A DNA stretch of 64,000 nucleotides from Candidatus Brocadiaceae bacterium (GCA_012728835.1 JAAYEJ010000067.1:1-64000); one strand, 5' to 3'. Counted from the stretch's first letter, positions 51,522 to 60,212 are shown. Notes: generated by a model from the letters alone, not told the origin. Program-made: numbers and translations.

Positions 51522-51611
51522 ACGTCGCACGCGGCGGTCGGTCTGGCAGCCCGTTGAAGACGTCCTCTTGTGGCACAGGCGCCCCCCCCGCGCCGGAAGA
51601 ACCGGCCGCAG

Positions 51612-51640
51612 ATGACGGGCGGCCTGTGATGCGGTATAAT
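51612..51640 (+). promoter_or_regulatory. Sigma70-type promoter of prs-argS
   Basis: ATGACG (51612-51617), 17 nt, TATAAT (51635-51640), 50 nt upstream of the start at 51691. Confidence 0.65.
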
Positions 51641-51690
51641 CCGCCGGGGCCGTCGTGTGCCGGGCCCCAGGAGTCAACTGCGAGGATCCC

Positions 51691-52770
51691 ATGAGAGACT
51701 GTCAACAACCCCTGATGCTGTTCACCGGCCGGGCAACCTACTACCTGGCCCGCCGCATCGGCGAGAGCCTGAGGACCTTTCCCGGTCTGGCCGACGTGCG
51801 GCTGTGCGAGCCGCGGGTGACGCGATTCAGCAACGAGAACCTGAAGGTCAAGATCAACGAGAGCGTGCGCGGCGCGGACGTATTCCTGGTTCAGACCGCC
51901 GCCAACGCCGGCCACTGCAGCAGGGGCGTCAACCCCGAACGGGTCAGCGCCGAGGAGGCCGCCGAGCTGTGCCTCTCCGAGAACCTGATGGAGCTGTTCA
52001 TCACCATCGACGCGCTGCGGGGCGCCTCGGCCGGCCGCATCACCGTGGTGGCGCCGTACTTCCCGTACGTGCGCAGCGACAAGAAGGACGAGCCGCGCAT
52101 CAGCATCTCCGCCCGCCTGATGGGCCAGCTCATGCACCAGGCGGGCGCCGACCGCGTCCTGACCGTCAACCTGCACAACCTGCAGATCATGGGCTTCATG
52201 CCCATGGCCTGCGACCAGCTCGACGCCAACCCGCTGATCGCGGAGTACTTCCGCTGCCACATGGACACCGAACGGCTGGGCGTGCTGACCACCGACGCCG
52301 GCGGCGTGCGCATCGGCACCGTCTACGCCGAGCGGCTGAACCTGCCGCTGGCCGTCTGCGACAAGCGGCGATGGGCCGACAACGAGGACCCGGAGATCCG
52401 CGCCGTCATCGGCATCGAGGGGCTGCAAGGGCGCGAAGTGGCGATCTTCGACGACGAGATCCTGACGGGCGGCACGATGTGCCGGGCCATCTCGGCGCTG
52501 AAGGACAAGTTCGGGCTGCCCGTGTCGTATATCTCCTGCGTGCACCCCGTCTTCGGCAACGGAGCGGCCGAGCGGCTCCTGTCCACGGGCGTCAAGCGCA
52601 TCGTGTGCACGGACACCCTGCCGCCGCCGGAAGCGAACGACCGCGTCCGAGTCGTCAGCGTGGCGCCGCTGCTGGCGGCCGCCATCAACAACATCCACAC
52701 GAACCGGTCCGTCACGAGCATCTTCCGCGAACAGGACTCCCTGTTCGGCGCCCAGAGCGAACCGTCGTGA
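51691..52770 (+). CDS. prs: Ribose-phosphate pyrophosphokinase (PRPP synthetase)
   Basis: A protein of 359 residues, slightly longer than bacterial Prs (about 315). It makes PRPP from ribose 5-phosphate and ATP for nucleotide synthesis. Motifs: 'PYFPYVRSDKKDEPRISISA' for ATP, the catalytic loop CDKRRWADN and the PRPP site FDDEILTGGTM. The metal-binding segment, usually V-D-L-H-x-x-Q-I-Q-G-F-F, reads TVNLHNLQIMGF, with Asn for Asp. This makes it a diverged form. GAGG lies upstream of ATG 51691. It is 5 nt before argS and so in the same operon. Confidence 0.9.
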   Translation: MRDCQQPLMLFTGRATYYLARRIGESLRTFPGLADVRLCEPRVTRFSNENLKVKINESVRGADVFLVQTAANAGHCSRGVNPERVSAEEAAELCLSENLMELFITIDALRGASAGRITVVAPYFPYVRSDKKDEPRISISARLMGQLMHQAGADRVLTVNLHNLQIMGFMPMACDQLDANPLIAEYFRCHMDTERLGVLTTDAGGVRIGTVYAERLNLPLAVCDKRRWADNEDPEIRAVIGIEGLQGREVAIFDDEILTGGTMCRAISALKDKFGLPVSYISCVHPVFGNGAAERLLSTGVKRIVCTDTLPPPEANDRVRVVSVAPLLAAAINNIHTNRSVTSIFREQDSLFGAQSEPS

Positions 52771-52775
52771 CCGCC

Positions 52776-54524
52776 ATGGCCGAACGACCCGCCATCGAAG
52801 ACCTGCTGGCCGCCGCCGTGGCCGAGCACGTGCCGATGTCGGTGGACGAGGTGCGCGCGCTGATCTCGGTGCCGCCGGCGGCGGACATGGGCGACTACGC
52901 GCTGCCGTGCTTCCCGCTGGCCAGGGCACTGCGCAAGGCGCCGAACGCCATCGCGGCCGAGCTTCAGACCCTCGTGCGCCTGCCGGACGGCATTGTGGCG
53001 TCGCGCGCCGTCGGGCCGTACCTGAACTTCTCCGCCGACCGCGCCGGGCAGACCGCATGCATCCTGGCGGCCATCTGCCGCGCCGGCCGCCTCTACGGCG
53101 CCGCCGAGGTCGGTGCGGGCCGCACCGTCGTGTTCGAATACAGCAGCCCGAACATCGCCAAGCACCTGGGCGTCCATCACCTCCCGGGCACCATCATCGG
53201 CCGCACGCTCTGCCGGATCTTCGAGCGGCTGGGCTACACGGTGGTGGCCGTCAACTTCCTGGGCGACTGGGGCACGGGGTTCGGCAAGCTGATCGCCGCC
53301 GTCGAGCGCTACGGCGTCGACGACGTCGCCTCGCTGACGGTGGACGACCTGCAGGGGCTCTACGTGCGTTACAGCCGGGAGGCGGAGGAGGACCCCGCGC
53401 TGACGGAGGCGGCGCGCGCAGCCGCGCTGCGCCTGGAGCGGGGGGAGAAACGCGCGGTCCACTGCTGGGAGACCTTCCGGGCGGTGAGCCTGGCCGAGTT
53501 CGAGCACGCCTACGAACGCCTGGGCGTCGCCTTCGACCGCTACACGCCGGAGAGCGAGTACCGCGGCCGCATGGCCGAGACGCTGCGCAGCATGCAGGAG
53601 GCCGGCGTCGCCGTCGAGAGCGAAGGCGCCCTGATCGTGCGATTCGACGCGGAGGAGATGCCGCCGCTGCTGGTGCGCACCGGGGACGGCCGGAGCCTGT
53701 ACGCCACGCGGGACATCCCGGCCGCCATCGACCGCTGGGAAACCTACCGGTTCGACCGCTCCGTCTACGTGGTGGGCAACGAGCAGTCGCTCTACCTGAA
53801 CCAGGTTCGCGCCGCGCTCCGGCGGATGGGGCACGAGTGGGCGGACCGGGTCGTGCACGTCAACTTCGGCCTGATCAAGTTCCTCGACGCCGAGACGGGC
53901 CAGGCCCGCAAGGGCAGCACGCGGCGCGGTGAGCTTCTGCTGCTGGAGGAGGTGCTGGACGAGGCCGTTGCGCGGGCCCGGGTGAAGATCGCCCAGAACG
54001 CCGATCGCTTCGAGGAGGGCGCCGACCTGGACGCCCTGGCCGAGCAGGTGGGCATCGGCGCCGTACTCTTCCGGCAGATGTCCGTGCGGCGCACGCGCGA
54101 CGTGGTCTTCGACTGGGATCGGATGCTCGACTTCGAAGGCGACACGGGCCCGTACGTGCAGTACGCGCACGCCCGCCTGTGCAGCATCCTGCGCAAGGCC
54201 GGGGGCGAGGTGCCCGAACAGGTCGATTTCGGCCTGCTGTGCATGCCGGAGGAGTGGACGCTCGTGCGGCACCTGGAACGCTTCCCGCGGACGATCCTCC
54301 GGGCCGCGCGGGAGTACGAGCCGTCGGTGATCGCCACGCACCTGCTCGAGCTGTGCGCCGACTTCAGCTCCTACTACAGCGCCGGCATGAAGGAACCCGA
54401 TCGCCGCGTTCTGTGCGAGGACGAGCGGGTGCGGGCCGCCCGTCTGAAGCTGGTGGACGCCGTCCGCCACGTGATCCGCTCCGGACTGGAGCTGCTCGGC
54501 ATCGCTGTGCCCGAACGGATGTGA
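52776..54524 (+). CDS. argS: Arginyl-tRNA synthetase with an altered HIGH motif
   Basis: A protein of 582 residues, the usual ArgRS length. It has the N-terminal Add1 domain (about 1-95), a class I catalytic domain ('EYSSPNIAK' near 122-129, 'VVAVNFLGDWGTGFGKLI'), and the DALR anticodon-binding domain at the end ('PSVIATHLLELCADFSSYY'). The KMSKS counterpart is 'ARKGSTRRGELLLL'. The HIGH signature, usually H-V-G-H-L-R, here reads G-V-H-H-L-P (residues 132-137). The rest of the catalytic core is intact, so it is probably functional. No second argS is in the window. Confidence 0.92.
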   Translation: MAERPAIEDLLAAAVAEHVPMSVDEVRALISVPPAADMGDYALPCFPLARALRKAPNAIAAELQTLVRLPDGIVASRAVGPYLNFSADRAGQTACILAAICRAGRLYGAAEVGAGRTVVFEYSSPNIAKHLGVHHLPGTIIGRTLCRIFERLGYTVVAVNFLGDWGTGFGKLIAAVERYGVDDVASLTVDDLQGLYVRYSREAEEDPALTEAARAAALRLERGEKRAVHCWETFRAVSLAEFEHAYERLGVAFDRYTPESEYRGRMAETLRSMQEAGVAVESEGALIVRFDAEEMPPLLVRTGDGRSLYATRDIPAAIDRWETYRFDRSVYVVGNEQSLYLNQVRAALRRMGHEWADRVVHVNFGLIKFLDAETGQARKGSTRRGELLLLEEVLDEAVARARVKIAQNADRFEEGADLDALAEQVGIGAVLFRQMSVRRTRDVVFDWDRMLDFEGDTGPYVQYAHARLCSILRKAGGEVPEQVDFGLLCMPEEWTLVRHLERFPRTILRAAREYEPSVIATHLLELCADFSSYYSAGMKEPDRRVLCEDERVRAARLKLVDAVRHVIRSGLELLGIAVPERM

Positions 54525-54544
54525 CAGGAGGGCGCGCCGGGACG

Positions 54545-55255
54545 ATGGCTGACCTGAAGGCAGTCTTCTTCGATGTGAGCGGCACGCTCTGGGACGCCAA
54601 CGCCTGCGCCCTGCACCTGTTGGAGATCGTCGTCTCGAAGTTCAGCCCGCCTCTGCCCCGGGAAGACCCGGCGCACGTCATCCGCCGGTTCAACGCCGCC
54701 TTCCTGAACCAGCCCACCCGCCGCCACGTCCGCGAAAGCCGGCCGTTCTCCCGCCTGAAACGCTTCGAGGGACTGCTGGAGGGCTACGGACTGACGCGCC
54801 ACGGCCTGGCGCAGGACATGAGCCGCACCTACGACTCCGCCCGACGCCTCTGCATGCGCCGGTTCCTGCGGCCCGACGCGCACCCGGTCCTGGGGGAACT
54901 CCGGCGCAACGGCCTGCAGTGCGGCGTCATCCTGAACGGTTCCCCGGCCGTGCAGCGTCACATGCTCGAGTGCCTCGGGCTCGAGACGCGCCTCGACCAT
55001 GTCGTGCTGGGCCAGGTGGAGGGCTACGCCAAGCCCGACGTGCGGCTGTTCCGGCGCGCCCTGGATGCCGCCGGGACCGCCCCGGACCAGATGCTCTACG
55101 TCGGCGACAGCCCGCTGACCGACGTGTTCGGGGCGGTCCGCGCGGGCATCCGCACCGCCTGGTACCAGACCGGCCTGCGCCGGCTGCCGCAGGGGTTCCC
55201 CCCGCCCGACTTCACCATCCGCAGTCTCTCCGAAGTGCTCGACATCGTCGCGTAG
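54545..55255 (+). CDS. HAD superfamily hydrolase
   Basis: A protein of 236 residues with the four HAD motifs: motif I FFDVSGTLWD (nucleophile Asp10), motif II ILNGSP, the Lys in GYAKPDVRLF and motif IV VGDSPLTD. The Asp normally two residues after the nucleophile is Ser, as in some non-phosphatase HAD proteins, so the general acid is missing. A helical cap lies between about 20 and 110. It follows argS by 20 nt. Substrate unknown; dehalogenase- or phosphatase-like activities are both possible. Confidence 0.87.
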   Translation: MADLKAVFFDVSGTLWDANACALHLLEIVVSKFSPPLPREDPAHVIRRFNAAFLNQPTRRHVRESRPFSRLKRFEGLLEGYGLTRHGLAQDMSRTYDSARRLCMRRFLRPDAHPVLGELRRNGLQCGVILNGSPAVQRHMLECLGLETRLDHVVLGQVEGYAKPDVRLFRRALDAAGTAPDQMLYVGDSPLTDVFGAVRAGIRTAWYQTGLRRLPQGFPPPDFTIRSLSEVLDIVA

Positions 55256-55321
55256 GCCGGCGGCGCCCGGTCGCGTTCCGCCGCCGGTCGGGGCGGCGCG
55301 GTCTCCGGCCATGCCAACCGG

Positions 55322-55351
55322 TTGCGCGGCGGCTGCCCGGGGCGGTATGCT
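55322..55351 (+). promoter_or_regulatory. Promoter candidate for waaA
   Basis: TTGCGC (55322-55327), 18 nt, TATGCT (55346-55351), 38 nt upstream of the start at 55390. Confidence 0.4.
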
Positions 55352-55389
55352 GAGCGAAACGGGGATCTTCGCAGAGGGACGGCGCCCGC

Positions 55390-56685
55390 ATGATCTGGCT
55401 GATGGACTGCGTGTACCTGGCCGTGGGCGCGTTCCTGCTGCCGTTCTGGCTGTTGAAGATCCCCACCGCGCCCAGGTACCGGGCGGGAATCCTGCAACGG
55501 CTGGGGCTGAGCCCCCGGCTGGACCCGGGCCGCAGACGCCTCTGGATCCACTGCGCGAGCGTGGGCGAGGCCGCCATCCCCACCATGCTGGTGGCCGACT
55601 TCCGGCGGCGCTTTCCCGACTGGCAGATCGTCTTCTCAACCAACACGGACACCGGCGCCGCGCGTCTGCGCGAACTCCATCCGGGCGCCACGGTCTTCTA
55701 CCTCCCGCTGGACCTGTCGCCCTGTGTGGCGCTGGCCCTGCGCCGGATCGCCCCGACCGTGCTGCTGCTGGTGGAACTGGAGTTCTGGCCGAACCTGACG
55801 GGCGCCTGCGCCGAGCGGGGCGTGCCGATCGGCATCATCAACGGCCGCATTACGGGCGGCTCGCAGAGGATGCTCAAGGCCATGTCGCGCCTGTGGCCGC
55901 GGCTGTGGCGGGGCGTGAGCGTCTGTTGCGCCCGGGGGCCGGACGACGCGGAGGGGTTCATCCGGGCCGGGCTCGCGCGCGAGCGCGTCTTCGACTGCGG
56001 GATGCTCAAGTGCGACCAGCCGCCCGCCGAGCCGCTGCCGGAGGAGCTGGCGCGGCTGCAGTCGATGTTTCAAATCGCGGCGGGCGCGCCGGTTCTGGTG
56101 GCCGGCAGCACGCGGGTAGGGGAGGAGTCGATCCTCGCGGCGGCGTATCGAGACCTGATCAGCAAATACAGGCGCCTGCGCATGATCGTGGTGCCGCGGC
56201 ACGTTGAGCGAGCCCGGGAGGCCGTGGCGGCCGTGCGCGGCCGCGGCCTGCCGGCCGTGACCAAGACCGACCTGGACCTGGGCCGCGCGACCGCCGACGG
56301 AACCGAGGTGATCGTCGTGGACACGATCGGGGAGCTGTCGGCGTGCTACGCGCTCGCCACGGTGACCTTCGTGGGCGGAAGCCTGCTGCCGCCCGGCGGA
56401 GGGCAGAACGTCATGGAGGCGGCCGCACTGGGCAAGCCGGTCCTGACGGGGCCCTACACGACGAACTTCCGCACCGAGGTCGAACTGCTGCGCGCGGCCG
56501 GCACGGCGGTGCTCGTGCGCACGGCGGCGGATCTGGTCGATGAGGTGGATCGGCTCCTGCTGGACCCCGTCCGCGCACGGGGGATAGGCGCGGCCGGCCG
56601 ACGGACCGTGGAACGCAACCGCGGGGCCTCCGAGCGGACGTTCCGGCACGTGGAGAAGCTGGCGACCGGCGGGCTTACGACTTGA
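55390..56685 (+). CDS. waaA: 3-deoxy-D-manno-octulosonic acid transferase (Kdo transferase)
   Basis: A protein of 431 residues with an N-terminal membrane anchor ('CVYLAVGAFLLPFWLL'). It adds Kdo to lipid A on the inner membrane. The catalytic Glu is in WIHCASVGEAA, and 'VELEFWPNL' and 'INGRITGGS' are further hallmarks of WaaA. The C-terminal GT-B domain contains 'VTFVGGSLLPPGGGQN' and 'MEAAALGKPVLTGP', which bind the CMP-Kdo donor. Its presence indicates an LPS-bearing outer membrane. The stop codon overlaps the -35 box of the pilT promoter. Confidence 0.95.
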   Translation: MIWLMDCVYLAVGAFLLPFWLLKIPTAPRYRAGILQRLGLSPRLDPGRRRLWIHCASVGEAAIPTMLVADFRRRFPDWQIVFSTNTDTGAARLRELHPGATVFYLPLDLSPCVALALRRIAPTVLLLVELEFWPNLTGACAERGVPIGIINGRITGGSQRMLKAMSRLWPRLWRGVSVCCARGPDDAEGFIRAGLARERVFDCGMLKCDQPPAEPLPEELARLQSMFQIAAGAPVLVAGSTRVGEESILAAAYRDLISKYRRLRMIVVPRHVERAREAVAAVRGRGLPAVTKTDLDLGRATADGTEVIVVDTIGELSACYALATVTFVGGSLLPPGGGQNVMEAAALGKPVLTGPYTTNFRTEVELLRAAGTAVLVRTAADLVDEVDRLLLDPVRARGIGAAGRRTVERNRGASERTFRHVEKLATGGLTT

Positions 56686-56710
56686 CGCATGGGGGGGCGG
56701 CTGCTAACAT
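56682..56710 (+). promoter_or_regulatory. Sigma70-type promoter of pilT
   Basis: TTGACG (56682-56687), 17 nt, TAACAT (56705-56710), 49 nt upstream of the start. The -35 overlaps the waaA stop codon. Confidence 0.7.
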
Positions 56711-56758
56711 ACGGCTTCCATAACGCGGCACCTCGGGAACCCAACGGAGGTAGACGCC

Positions 56759-57979
56759 ATGGCTCAGGTGGACAAGTTTCTGAGCTTTCTTGTCAAGAAT
56801 AGCGGTTCTGATCTGCATCTGGTCACCGGGTCCCCGCCGATCGTCCGCATCGACGGCAAGCTTCAGAAGATGAAACTCCCGCCGCTCACCGGCGAACAGG
56901 TGAAGTCGCTGATCTACGAGATCATACCCGAGCGGAACCGGAAGGAATACGAGGCGATCAACGACACGGACTTCGCCTACGAGATTGCCGGTGTCGCCCG
57001 ATTCCGCACAAACGTCTACATGGACCTGAACGGGCCGTCGATGGCCCAGCGTCTGATCCCGTTCGACATCATGACGGTCGACGACCTCGGCATCTCCCCG
57101 GAGATCCGGGACCTCATGATGCTCCCGAAGGGCATCGTGCTCTGCACCGGGCCGACCGGCTGCGGCAAGAGCACCACGCTGGCCGCGCTGCTGCACTATG
57201 CCAACGAACGCCGGCACGACCACGTGATCACCATCGAAGACCCCGTGGAGTTCGTCCACAGCAACGTCAACTGCATCTTCAGCCATCGGCAGGTCGGCCT
57301 GCACACCGAGAGCTTCAAGCGGGCACTGCGCGCGGCCTTCCGCGAGGACCCCGACATCATCCTCGTCGGCGAGATGCGCGACCTGGAAACGACGGCCCTG
57401 GCCATCACGGCCGCCGAGACGGGCCACCTCGTCCTGGCCACCGTCCACACGACCACGGCGTCGAGCACGGTCGACCGCGTCATCGACCAGTTCCCCCCGG
57501 ACCGCCAGGCGCAGATCCGCGTCATGCTGTCCAGCACGCTCAAGGCCGTCATCACGCAGGCCCTCTGCCGGCGCAAGGTCAAGGGGCGGATCGCCGCGTT
57601 CGAGATCCTCGTCGTCCACAGCGCCGTGCAGAACCTGATCCGTGAGAAGAAGACGTACCAGCTTCCCTCGACGATCCAGACGGGCCGCAAGTACGGCATG
57701 TGCACCATGAACGAGTCGCTCATGCAACTGGTCGAGGACGGCTTCATCGATCTGGAAGAGTCCTTCAGCAAGTCCGTCGACAAGCAGGACATGAACGACC
57801 GCGTGAACAACTACCTGCTCGCCCTCGTGCAGCAGGGGCAGATCGCGCCCGTCGAGGCCGTCAAGCAGTCCTACTTCCGCCCCAACATGATCGAACTGCT
57901 CCGGGCCCACGGACACGGGAAGAGCCTGCGAGACGTCGATCTGGCCCACCTGGACCTGGCGGACGAGCAGATCATCTGA
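56759..57979 (+). CDS. pilT: Type IV pilus retraction ATPase PilT
   Basis: A protein of 406 residues, somewhat longer than PilT of about 345. Walker A is at residues 131-140 (GPTGCGKSTT), the Asp box in ITIEDPVEFVH, Walker B in IILVGEMRDLET and the His box in ATVHTTTASSTVDR. The N-terminal PAS-like domain begins 'GSDLHLVTGSPPIVRIDGKL', typical of PilT. The extra C-terminal stretch is charged and helical. GGAGGT precedes ATG 56759. It powers pilus retraction; with the pseudopilin operon it implies a working pilus system, though the extension motor is not in the window. Confidence 0.95.
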   Translation: MAQVDKFLSFLVKNSGSDLHLVTGSPPIVRIDGKLQKMKLPPLTGEQVKSLIYEIIPERNRKEYEAINDTDFAYEIAGVARFRTNVYMDLNGPSMAQRLIPFDIMTVDDLGISPEIRDLMMLPKGIVLCTGPTGCGKSTTLAALLHYANERRHDHVITIEDPVEFVHSNVNCIFSHRQVGLHTESFKRALRAAFREDPDIILVGEMRDLETTALAITAAETGHLVLATVHTTTASSTVDRVIDQFPPDRQAQIRVMLSSTLKAVITQALCRRKVKGRIAAFEILVVHSAVQNLIREKKTYQLPSTIQTGRKYGMCTMNESLMQLVEDGFIDLEESFSKSVDKQDMNDRVNNYLLALVQQGQIAPVEAVKQSYFRPNMIELLRAHGHGKSLRDVDLAHLDLADEQII

Positions 57980-58024
57980 CGGGACGGGGCCGGACCGTTG
58001 GACCCCGAGGGGAGGTGACGGCCC

Positions 58025-58618
58025 GTGCGCTTCTCGGTGGCCCTTCTGGCGGCGTTCGCGGGGCTGGCGCTGGCCGGTTGCCATCGCGGCCAGATTCGCC
58101 TGCCGACAGCGGCCGGGGCCGAAGGCCACACCTGGCGCAATCCGGTGGACCTGGAGATCTACCGCGCCCCCGCCCGTGCGCTCCTATACACCGTCGAGCC
58201 CCCCGTCGGCTACGCCGAAGCCCGTCACCGGCCGGGCCGTAGCCTTGCGATCGCCCTGCGCCTGAACTGGAACGCCGCCGTTCGCCCGCTGTCCGATGCC
58301 TTCGAGCGCCTGGCCATGGAGCACAACGCCGCCGAAATCGCTCTGAGCGACTTCACCGACCGGGAGAGGAACCTGGGCTTCGTCCTGGACGCCCTGAGGC
58401 CCCTCAGGGCACGGTTCGACGGGCTGCTGGCCGAGTACGACGACCTCATGTCCGCCACCGAGCCCGACTCCCCCGATCAATACTCGGCTACGAACGCGAT
58501 TCGAGCCCGGGCACGGCAGATCAACCTGGAGGCTGCCGAGTGCGTCGCGGCCGTCTGCTGCCCCGAATCGCCTCAACACGACCCCGACGCGGTTCACCCT
58601 CAGCCGGTGCGGCCATGA
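58025..58618 (+). CDS. Small lipoprotein of unknown function
   Basis: A protein of 197 residues starting at GTG 58025, with GGAGG about 9 nt upstream. The signal ends LALAGC, Cys19 being the lipid site. The mature part is helical and charged ('FERLAMEHNAAEIALSDFTD') with no motif I can name. Its stop overlaps the start of nnrE as ATGA, so the two are coupled. It follows pilT by 45 nt and may be a pilus-linked or envelope protein, but this is inferred from position only. Confidence 0.7.
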   Translation: MRFSVALLAAFAGLALAGCHRGQIRLPTAAGAEGHTWRNPVDLEIYRAPARALLYTVEPPVGYAEARHRPGRSLAIALRLNWNAAVRPLSDAFERLAMEHNAAEIALSDFTDRERNLGFVLDALRPLRARFDGLLAEYDDLMSATEPDSPDQYSATNAIRARARQINLEAAECVAAVCCPESPQHDPDAVHPQPVRP

Positions 58619-59310
58619 TCGAGCGCCCCCGCATGACCCGCGAACAGGTGCGGGCGGTCGACCGGATCGCCATGGAACGCTACGCGATGCCGGGCGTCAT
58701 CCTGATGGAGAACGCCGGGCGCGCCTGCGTCTTGGCCGCTGTCCGGCTGATGGGCGGCGAGGCCGCCGGACGCCGCGTGGGCATCCTCTGCGGACGCGGG
58801 AACAACGGAGGCGACGGACTGGTCGTGGCCCGCCACCTGAGCAACGCCGGAGCGCGGGCCGACGTCGTGCTGCTCACAACGGTCGATGAGGCCCTCGAAG
58901 CCGGAGGCGATGCCGCCGTGAACCTCCGGATCGTGCGTCATATGGCCCTGCCGCTCCGACAGGCTCCGACCGCTGCAGAGGCGGCCGAGGCCGTCGGCGG
59001 CCTGCTGGACGCCGACCTGATCGTGGACGCCATGCTGGGCACGGGAGCCCGCGGCGAGGTGCGCGAACCGGTGCGTTCGGCGATCGAAGCCCTCCAGGGA
59101 TATGAGGGCCCCGTCCTGGCGGTCGACGTGCCGTCGGGGCTCGACTGCGACACGGGCCGCCCGATGGGCGCCTGCGTGCGTGCCCGGTGCACCGTCACGT
59201 TCGTCGCCCGCAAGGTCGGTTTCGACGAACCCGGGGCCGGGGCCTGGACGGGCGCCGTCGAGGTGGCCGACATCGGCGTCCCGCGCGCCGTCCTGGACGA
59301 AGTGGCGTAA
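58615..59310 (+). CDS. nnrE: NAD(P)H-hydrate epimerase (YjeF N-terminal domain)
   Basis: A protein of 231 residues consisting of the YjeF_N domain alone; the dehydratase half often fused to it is absent. It repairs damaged NAD(P)H by epimerising the hydrate. Signature stretches are 'GVILMENAGRACVLA', 'ILCGRGNNGGDGLVVARHL', 'VDAMLGTGARGEV' and 'AVDVPSGLDCDTG', all typical of this domain. The ATGA overlap with the lipoprotein gene marks an operon. No NnrD gene is in the window. Confidence 0.93.
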   Translation: MIERPRMTREQVRAVDRIAMERYAMPGVILMENAGRACVLAAVRLMGGEAAGRRVGILCGRGNNGGDGLVVARHLSNAGARADVVLLTTVDEALEAGGDAAVNLRIVRHMALPLRQAPTAAEAAEAVGGLLDADLIVDAMLGTGARGEVREPVRSAIEALQGYEGPVLAVDVPSGLDCDTGRPMGACVRARCTVTFVARKVGFDEPGAGAWTGAVEVADIGVPRAVLDEVA

Positions 59311-59329
59311 CGCTGGAGAGAGGGGGACG

Positions 59330-59812
59330 ATGGAGATCTACCTGAGCGCGCCCCTGTTCACGCAGGAACAGAGGCGCTGGAATCGCCTGGTCGCGCGGGG
59401 GCTGGAGAAGCGCATCGCCGGCGCCCGCGTGGTGCTGCCCCAGGACTACCGCGTCCATTCGTCGTTCAACAAGCGCACCGACTTCCCGCACCTGTTCAGG
59501 TCCTGCGTCGAGGGCGCGCGCGAGGCCGACCTGATGGTGGCCGTTCTGGACGGCCCGGACGTGGACAGCGGGACCGCCTTCGAAATGGGCATCGCCTACG
59601 AGCGCGACATCCCCATCGTCGGCATCCGCACGGACTACCGCGAGAGCCAGCAGAAGGGCGTGAACCTGATGATCTCCGGCGCCTGCACCGTGCTGCTGCG
59701 CGAGATGGCGTTCGGCGAAGACGTCGAACAGCTCCTCAAGGACCTTGCCGACAAGGTCGTGCACGCCCTGAAGCGCACGGGCCGCCGTGCGCCTCCCGGG
59801 GAAGAGACATGA
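59330..59812 (+). CDS. Nucleoside 2-deoxyribosyltransferase family protein
   Basis: A protein of 160 residues. The start MEIYLSAPLFTQEQRRWN and the segment 'LDGPDVDSGTAFEMGIAYE' match the family, in which Asp and Glu of this stretch form the active site. Such proteins exchange or hydrolyse the base of deoxynucleosides, in salvage or clean-up. GGAGAGAGGGGG precedes ATG 59330. Its stop overlaps the start of the next small gene. Substrate unknown. Confidence 0.88.
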   Translation: MEIYLSAPLFTQEQRRWNRLVARGLEKRIAGARVVLPQDYRVHSSFNKRTDFPHLFRSCVEGAREADLMVAVLDGPDVDSGTAFEMGIAYERDIPIVGIRTDYRESQQKGVNLMISGACTVLLREMAFGEDVEQLLKDLADKVVHALKRTGRRAPPGEET

Positions 59813-60096
59813 CGGTGCGGCCGACCGCCGGCAAGCTCATCGCCCTGGGCGTCGCGGCGGTCCACCTCGTGCTTCTCGTCAGCGGAGGGGCTGTCCGGTG
59901 GTCGCAGCTTCTCCAGTACCTCGTCTTCCTGCTGCTGGCGCTGGTGCTCGTCTGGTTCCCCGGGCAGATCGGGGAATTCACCGGCTACGTCGGGCGCGGG
60001 GGCGGCATCGACGTAGAGACCCCTGCCATCTTGGTGTCGCTCGCCGGCTGGTTCTTCCTCGTGGGTCTTCCCGCCGTGCTGTGGCTGCTGAGCTGA
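59809..60096 (+). CDS. Small membrane protein of unknown function
   Basis: A protein of 95 residues with three hydrophobic segments (about 10-27, 33-50 and 73-94) and a short Gly-rich loop 'TGYVGRGGGIDVETP' between the second and third. It overlaps the deoxyribosyltransferase gene by ATGA, so it is translated with it. Similar short proteins occur beside many genes and have no known job. Real coding is supported by the coupled start and the clear helix pattern. Confidence 0.7.
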   Translation: MTVRPTAGKLIALGVAAVHLVLLVSGGAVRWSQLLQYLVFLLLALVLVWFPGQIGEFTGYVGRGGGIDVETPAILVSLAGWFFLVGLPAVLWLLS

Positions 60097-60123
60097 GCGC
60101 GCACGAGCGCGCTTCGGCCGGCG

Positions 60124-60152
60124 TTGACGGTCGGGGAGGGCAGGGTTAGAAT
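60124..60152 (+). promoter_or_regulatory. Sigma70-type promoter of the SDR-FAD-OYE operon
   Basis: TTGACG (60124-60129), 17 nt, TAGAAT (60147-60152), 60 nt upstream of the start at 60213. Confidence 0.7.
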
Positions 60153-60212
60153 GCGCCGGTGCCGCCCTGCGTCGGGCGAGCTTGTCTTGTCCCTCCGTTC
60201 CGGAGTGTTCCC

